From contig OX419756.1 in NCBI GenBank assembly GCA_948567375.1, positions 69,516,333 through 69,580,332 on the forward strand: a DNA stretch of 64,000 nt, read 5' to 3'. This document shows positions 57,952 to 64,000 of the stretch, one piece after another; positions within the stretch are counted from its first letter, which is position 1; each line of letters starts with the position of its first letter. Under the pieces are notes generated by a model. It did no database searches. It was not told the DNA's origin and saw only the letters and a program-made list of their open reading frames with translations. Both the position numbers and the translations under genes were made by a program. This DNA is from Lunularia cruciata. Lineage: Eukaryota > Streptophyta > Marchantiopsida > Lunulariales > Lunulariaceae.

Positions 57952-57981
57952 CCCCTCCCCTCCCGTCCCGTCCCGTCTCCC
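57952..57981 (-). other. G-quadruplex-forming motif on the minus strand
   Basis: The plus strand is a run of C3-C4 blocks separated by 1-4 bases (TCCCC, TCCCC, TCCCG, TCCCG, TCCCG, then CCC). The minus strand thus has six G-runs of three or more with short loops, which fits a stable G4. It is followed by CT-rich sequence like a plant 5' leader, but no gene start is evident. Confidence 0.6.
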
Positions 57982-59379
57982 TTCACACAGCTCCTCCTCT
58001 AAAGACATTTCCCTGTTCTGCTCTGCTCCTCCCTCAACCATTGTACAATGTGCCCTCCGCGAAGGTCATTACTAAGGCTCACTGTTTTCAATATTCTTCG
58101 GAGCCCGAATTACACACTTATTGGTTTGTCACTGCTGTGGCTCCTTCATCATTTTTCTCCCCCTAGCCCATGCTACATTGAGCTTCTCTTTGTTTATTCC
58201 ACACCACAATACTTACCACAACCCTGTATGTGGCGCCACTACACAACTAACTCCTGTGTTATTTAACTCGTTGCCCCCTTCCACTCCATCTATCCGTAGA
58301 AAATCATGTGTTATCTTTACTTTTCTTCCTCTGGAAATTTGTAAAGTTTTGAGATACAATGATAAGGTATAAGATACAAAAAATCTTAAAATTTAAAAGA
58401 GTAACGGCGTTGGTGGATTCAAAAGCAATGCCTTAACAGAGGTTTTAATTTTTTGGGAGGTAAATTAACTGGGAAAAACTGTATATTCAAAATTTTCCTT
58501 TTATACTCCAGCATCTATTTTATTCCAAATTCTAAACTACACAAGTGATATGGAGTCATAGTTTGATTGGCAGATAATTGTTGTTATACTTAACCAGAAA
58601 TTTAATTCATTGAAGTCGAAGTAAAAATAATATTTCAAGTGGTTAGTATAGAATTTTTAACGGATCTAAGGCCTGGCTCTGAACCGGTTCCTTGAGTGGT
58701 GGAAGTAGCAACTCCACCGGAGATGGATGTCGTGTAGCAAGTTTCAGAATCGTGAGGTTAACAGTAGCATTGTATGCACCATTTTCGGTGCAGTGCACAT
58801 TATTTGGCTCACAATGAATTCCTGGAGTCCAATGCGGAGAAGCAGAAGTCCTTTCTTTCGTCATCCGATTAAACAAGAAATAACATTGAATTATTAAGCT
58901 GGAACTCACTTACAGAAACGCATGTGGGCATAATATTGATGGCAGCTAGCCTTCATGACCACAAGCTTGCAATTGAGGTCCATATTCAACAACAGCAATA
59001 TTCAACAGTAATTAGCGAAAATAAGTCAATACATGAGATGCTTTAGATACACTGCAAGACTGACAGATCCAATAGCCAGTTTAACCAAAGAATATTTTTG
59101 GGGCTTACTATAAGATTTCACAGAACCCTATGATCACAGGAGGGGTGAAGTTAAAACGAGCTGGTTGTATAAGCATCTTAGTTGCTAAGTTTTAACCAAC
59201 TGTAGCACGCAGACCCTGCGTGCTTCTGATGCATACTTGACAATTGCAACGAAGTTGACCTTGTATTCGCAGAGTCCGGTAAGTACGTTACGTTGAAAAT
59301 GTCAACTCACTAAGGCTATTCGAAGACTTCCATTTTGCAATTCGTTCCTTTGCAGTACTAGCTGGTCTTCGTCATTCTC
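57982..59379. other. Unassigned DNA and arm 2 of the inverted duplication
   Basis: 57982-58640 has no recognised gene; plus-strand open frames there (to 58372) are low-complexity C/T-rich. From 58650 the sequence is the reverse complement of the 45.9 to 45.2 kb region. Confidence 0.5.
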
Positions 59380-59590
59380 CGGCGCCGTGCTCCTTGCAGC
59401 ATGCGCACTTTACTCGCGTCCTGCAGCTGCATCTCTGTCCGAAATATTCTACGCTCATACGTGTTCTCATGTGACAAAGATTGCTTCGCTGGTGATTGAC
59501 AAAATTTTGGGAACCGATAAGGATAAGACTATGGCGGGAGCTTTGAATCGTTGGCAGTTCACGATTGTTGGATCCGGGTGTGGTGCTCAC
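59380..59590 (+). pseudogene. Peroxidase exon-1 relic (copy 5)
   Basis: Mirror copy of the relic at 44993-45190: LLAACALYSRPAAASLSEIF then YAHTCSHVTKIASLVIDKIL and MAGALNRWQF. One base is missing before the distal His codon, so the active-site motif is out of frame, and a two-codon duplication (DKDK) is seen. No further exons; T-rich and unrelated DNA follows, as in copy 4. Confidence 0.85.
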
Positions 59591-60350
59591 CTTTTGTGTT
59601 ACCATTTTTCTTTATTTTTTTATTTTATTTTATTTGTGAGGAAATACTAATCTATTTTACAAATTAGATAAGAAAACTTGTAGATAAGTATTTTATATAG
59701 AAAGCATTTTTCGACTCTGGAGACTACAACCCCAATAACAGATGATCTGGATTGAAGGAACACTTGGAGAAAGAATGCATGGAATAGACTCAGGGACGAA
59801 AGGCTGCTTGAAGGAGAATGGTCCAGGGGAAAAGGACTTTAGCTCAAAGGTATCCATGCAAAATGTCATTCGGCTTGGTAGCACTTTGCATGACAATTGA
59901 AACTCAACCAAATGAGTCCGCCCTGCTGCATTCTTTCCTTCACATGGTAAGAGACATGGCAAGCACTGTAGACTAATTTGAATGCGCCACCAAATTCAAG
60001 GATGATTTTTTCAGATCAAGAATGGTGGTTTGCATACCGAGGAGGACTGTTGGCATTTTGCCCAATGCCCGCATCAGCACTCGGACCCGTTGGGGGAGAG
60101 TGATGGTGTGCATGTGCATGTGCGAGCAGTACTCTAGAATGAAGGGTGACAAGGAACTAAGGATGACCCAATAATTTATGACTAAAGACCTACCTATAAA
60201 ACAAAGTGGGGAATGGCTATTTCCATTTTTCACACTGCAAGAGATAGATTAAGCACAATCAATCCCAAATTCAAGCCTTTGCTATTATAGATTTCTAGTC
60301 TTCACAGCTGAACTAGCCTTTGATTTCATTTTGTAGTCCTTGAGAGAAAG
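59591..60350 (-). repeat. Outer part of inverted duplication arm 2
   Basis: Reverse complement of 44240-44980 with many substitutions. It includes GAAGGAACACTTGGAGAAAG, ACAATTGAAACTCAACCAAATGAG and CCATTTTTCACACTGCAAGAGAT. Open frames on it are not preserved in the other arm. Origin unknown. Confidence 0.75.
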
Positions 60351-60619
60351 GTGTTTGTTCAGAAACCCATGAGAAAGGCCCCCAAGCCATACTCCATTTT
60401 TGCTATAATATAAGCCCAAAGATATTTTTGCTACACTAGGTTACAATTGTTCATCTTTTCAAGCAAATGGACATAGGACTTCTCTATTTCTTGCAAGAAC
60501 TCCCAACCCATCCTTTAAGATGTGGATATTTTTATACATTTTTAAGTAGCAAAAAAAACCAAAGGCTTTGGCCTGGTACACTTTTTGGGATGAATGATTC
60601 CTATTCTATTGCACTTGGG

Positions 60620-60755
60620 ATGGAATTCTCTAGTAAGCAATAGCTTGAGCCTTCAAGATGACTTAGAGTATTGTGATGGATTTTGGTTATTTGGTTTCCA
60701 TGATGCACTACTTTAATCAAACGTTCAATTGAATGAGAGACAAGCTAGCTCATAC
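60620..60755 (+). mobile_element. Relic of a family A LTR end
   Basis: GGAATTCTCTAGTAAGCAAT, then TTGAGCCTTCAAGATGACTTAGAG and GAGAGACAAGCTAGCTCATACA, follow the last 190 bp of the family A LTR as seen at 10155-10351, with many changes. No Ty3 interior follows recognisably. Confidence 0.55.
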
Positions 60756-61950
60756 ATCCATGGTATGAGTTTATCCAATGTCATTTACAAAGGGAAATAC
60801 AAGCAATAATAGAGGTCTGATAATGGGTTCTCATCACACACCAAAGCCAATTTGTAAAATTTGACTACTCACTTATTGATTTTTTAAATGAAGTTTCTGT
60901 TTAATTTGGAAATTCAAGGATTTTGTGTTAATTTTTATCACTAAAACAATGATTTCCTCTATTTCCTTATCATGGGCTAATTGCAGGAATATTTTGGCAA
61001 AATGGTGAGCAACCTTTATAATAATTCTAAGCCATTTTTCCTTCAAAGAAAAATTGATTTGAGGACTCATTGAAGATACCTTGATAAAAGGTTTATTTTT
61101 ATGTCATGAACCTTGGAAATATTGGAAAGAAATCTCAACAAAGAGCTTATTTTAGTAGTTCTTAGAAACTTATCAAAGAGATGGTTGTCAATCCAAATTT
61201 TTGATAGTATTACGGATTCAAAAGGTAAGGATTGCTCACTTGTAGATTTGGAAGACTATCTTGAATCAAAGGAGATATATTATAAAAAAATTACTAAGAC
61301 ATGAGTACTCATGGGAACAGGGTAACGGCCCAGCCAGAATGCCTGAGAATTATCGGAACACCGACACATTGTAAAAGTTTTTAGAGAAACTCTTTATGTT
61401 GTCATGTTGTAGTTTGCTAAGTGAGTGAAATAGTACTTTAGTGTATACATTTTATCTATGTAATGATGTAGTAGACTATGCAAGGGATCCTATTCTTGAC
61501 CAATTGACATATAGCCATATCTATTGTCATCATCTAGACCTTTGATGTACATAGGTGGTGGGGGCTCTTTAGAGAGTAGTATGTATTAGTTTTGCAATTC
61601 CAAGAGCATGAGAGCTAGAACATCAAAAGGTAAGTTTGATTAATAAATGTTTTGTGCTCTTTCTCTTTCACTACCTCTCCTAAAACCTTTTCTTATCAAG
61701 CTTTAGATTATGTACCATGATCACCTTTGGGCTTGGATGGTAGCTCATTTTGATTCTATGTTCATGGTGTCAATGATGGAGAACTTGGATCCCATTATTC
61801 TCCCTATACTTACTTGTCTACAACTTCAAGACTTAATTATTTACATCCCTTTGTAAAAGGAAAGGGCCTATAAATCTTACTCAAGGCTTTGGAGATGGAG
61901 TATCAAGGTCCTTATGTCAAAAGGAGTTAAGGTGTAAGGAAATATGTTTC
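60756..61950. other. No recognised gene
   Basis: AT-rich sequence with short open frames on both strands (61070-60873 minus, 61113-61304 plus) that match nothing known to me. Probably old retroelement DNA. Confidence 0.4.
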
Positions 61951-62200
61951 ATCATGTTGAGTCTAGGATATTTTAATGTTGAAGGAGTTTTAGAGTACCT
62001 TTGACAAGAAAAGAGCACATTGTAATATTAGTATAAGTGCTAATAACAAGATCATCTACAAAGATATGGGTCAGAAATGACCAGAAGTGAAGGAAAAGTG
62101 TCATAAGGTGTAGTTCATTCATTGTTTCTGTTTGAATTTCTTGGGCAGAAACCACTCCCGGTTCAAGGTTAGAAGCAAACACTATGGTGGTCTATGGCAA
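61950..62200 (-). pseudogene. Ty1/copia reverse transcriptase relic
   Basis: Minus-strand frame 62182-61973 contains LHLMTLFLHFWSFLTHIFVDDLVIS, quoted in two overlapping parts as LHLMTLFLHF and THIFVDDLVIS. It resembles the copia RT stretch ending in (Y/F)VDD-L-(I/V) with the usual His-x-Leu-Phe segment ahead. Neighbouring sequence is too decayed to extend it. Confidence 0.45.
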
Positions 62201-62304
62201 ACTAGAAAGATTTTAAATCACTCTCAAAATTAATGTAACCACATTTGCCTCAAAGGTGATGGTTCACTTTACCCAAGGCCTCCAACCTCAACAACATATA
62301 CTAT

Positions 62305-64000
62305 TGTGGTACCCACATTTTATTTTATTTTAAGTTTAAGGAGTGAGAAGGGATATTGGGAGTAGAAAAGAAAACTACTTGTAGGAAAGGAGTCAGATTC
62401 AAATCCAAAGTATGTAATCTGATCCAAGCCAAGGAAGGTGAACTTGTATTGGAATGGATCTTGCCCTCAGATTGGAGTGTTGATAGTTTCAAGCCCAGGA
62501 TACTCAGATTGTAGAAAAGAAATGAAAACTCACCTCAGGGTGAAGACACCTGATCCAGTGGTCTTTGGTTGAAAGCTTGAATCAGGCCATACCAACAAAG
62601 AAAGTGCACCATCTGTGAAGGGCTACCTTGTGCAACCTTGTATTCAAAAGTCACTTGAGAAAACATTTATTATGCGTGATTTATGATTGAAGAATGGCTG
62701 AAACTTGGAGAGCTATTAAAGTGAGAATTGACTTGGTGGATTTTACAATATTCAGTCAAATTTTTCTAGTCTTGTGAATTACATTTGAGTTGCAGTGCAA
62801 GTCATGTGGTTGCTATGTGCAAAAGGCAGTGAGGATAATCAGGTCAATTGCCTTGCAGAGGTAGTTTTTAGGGTTTTGTGATCTCTATTAGGAATCCAGA
62901 CATTTGAGGGGTCAACATTATAGCTAGATTTGAAGCTCTTGGCAGATTGTGAATTACATTTTTGGCTTGGAACAAAAATTTGAGTTTTCTAGGGTTTATG
63001 ACTAAAATTGCAGCTAGCAATTGTGAGGAGGGACCAGTGGAGGAGGAAAAGTGGGAATCCCACTTGGTGGATGGAAGACAATTGGAGGCTTGTGTTGGGA
63101 AATGATGCAAGAGAACCAACCAAAATTACCTTCAATTAGAAATGTGATGCCTCAAAGGAAAAAGAGGAGTTGAACACATTGTTCAATGCATCAAGGAAGA
63201 ACAATGGCTACAAGGTGGATACTTATGTGATCTCATATGATGGAATATCATTGGAGCCATAATGGTGATGATGAAGCCAGAGCAAACCACATATACTACA
63301 AAGCAACAGGCCATGTTCTTCCACATGATGCTTGTAGGTGTTAGTGTCAATTGGGCGGCATGTTTTTACCAATGGACAAGGAAAATGGTGTTGTAGTGGA
63401 GGATGGACCTGCCACCACATTACTTCATGCTTTTTGCAGCGCATTTTTATCTTGCATTAAATCTGATGACAGCCAAAGAGAGGCAGAACATGGTATCACA
63501 TTTTTATCCTAACTTAAGACGAGTTGCTGGTCCCAAAAAAGTGTGATTCATGGCTGAGATGCAAGAGAACAATCAGGACTTGATAAGAACAGGATGAGAG
63601 AAGTTAATTTCAACTACAATCCCAAAGCTGAAGAAACAGTCCAGACCTGAGGATGCCTTATCACCAGCCTAGAGAAGGCCAAGAAGAAGACTCAACCTGA
63701 TCCAAGCCATGGCAGTGGTAGACTTGTCTTCAAGTTCAGAAGGACTTAGAATTGGAGTTAGGTGATTGCAACTTTGGCCAAAGTTGCAGACAATCTTATC
63801 AGAAGAAGAAGGGGAGCAAGAGGACAATCCATTTCAAGGGATAAACTACTTGTCAAATGTGGTGTGTACCTTGCTGGTGTACTTGAGAGAGAGGATGCAA
63901 GAAGTGAAAGAAGACCATAATGAGGTAACGACCAAATTACAAATGGTGAAGGCAGTGAATGTAGACATATAGAGTTAGGAGATGATGCTAACTCATGTGC
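62305..64000 (+). mobile_element. Giant ORF-carrying LTR, plus orientation, cut by window end
   Basis: Starts TGTGGTACCCAC, the same start as the solo giant LTR on the minus strand at 20751. From about 62940 it follows the N-terminal ORF of that LTR in plus orientation. It shows EEGPVEEEKW-like sequence near 63030, the Trp/His/Tyr-rich block near 63340-63480 and VSHFYPNLRR near 63495. 63766-63972 encodes a Glu-rich helical stretch. Stops are frequent. The end is beyond the window, so it may be a solo LTR or a full element. Confidence 0.65.

Noticed and set aside
57608..58372. Overlapping plus-strand open frames
   Set aside because: No recognisable domain, biased C/T-rich composition, no splice or codon evidence; left as unassigned.

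Overview
The window is nuclear DNA of a land plant with a large, repeat-rich genome. Intron-containing secretory (class III) peroxidase genes sit between nested, decayed LTR retrotransposons, and there is no sign of prokaryotic or organellar gene organisation. The species cannot be named from the sequence. The retroelement families and the large amount of old nested LTR DNA would suit a gymnosperm or fern-type genome (inference).

Host genes. There are five peroxidase loci. Prx1 (6257-7811, +) and Prx3 (53568-55123, +) are intact four-exon genes of 329 codons and are close duplicates. Prx2 (47956-49526, -) has the same four exons but a 1-bp deletion in exon 2, so it is a pseudogene. Two exon-1 relics (about 44993-45190, - and 59380-59590, +) lie in an inverted duplication of about 1.6 kb. 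Several kb of flanking DNA (3060-6256, 45914-47424, 50370-53567) were duplicated with the genes. Prx2 and Prx3 are divergently arranged, and the other copies look like broken versions of that pair.

Repeats. 1-2013 is a Ty1/copia gag to pre-integrase relic split by a solo Ty3 LTR. 2014-3019 is a five-unit tandem array with (TA)n tracts. 9626-36695 is an old plus-strand Ty3 element (element X, family A). X is split inside its integrase by a minus-strand Ty3 element (element B, 15509-35315). B is in turn split by a young family A Ty3 copy (25699-33486; LTRs differ at 5 of 677 positions) and by a 3.3-kb solo LTR (17474-20751) that carries coiled-coil coding sequence. Target-site duplications can be read at these joints. 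36696-44240 holds a further Ty3 element (D), whose LTR is of the same giant ORF-carrying type. 62305-64000 is another copy of that LTR, cut by the window end.

Most notable. Element B encodes, on the minus strand, gag with two zinc knuckles, protease, a C5-cytosine DNA methyltransferase domain (about 24012-23050), reverse transcriptase, RNase H, integrase and a C-terminal PHD finger. A retrotransposon with both a DNA methyltransferase and a histone-reader-type finger is the best candidate for an undescribed system here. This copy is dead, with many in-frame stops that look like C-to-T decay. Its ends also suggest that it integrated as a circularly permuted two-LTR form. The peroxidases are ordinary secreted haem enzymes of the cell wall and have no visible functional link to the retroelements.
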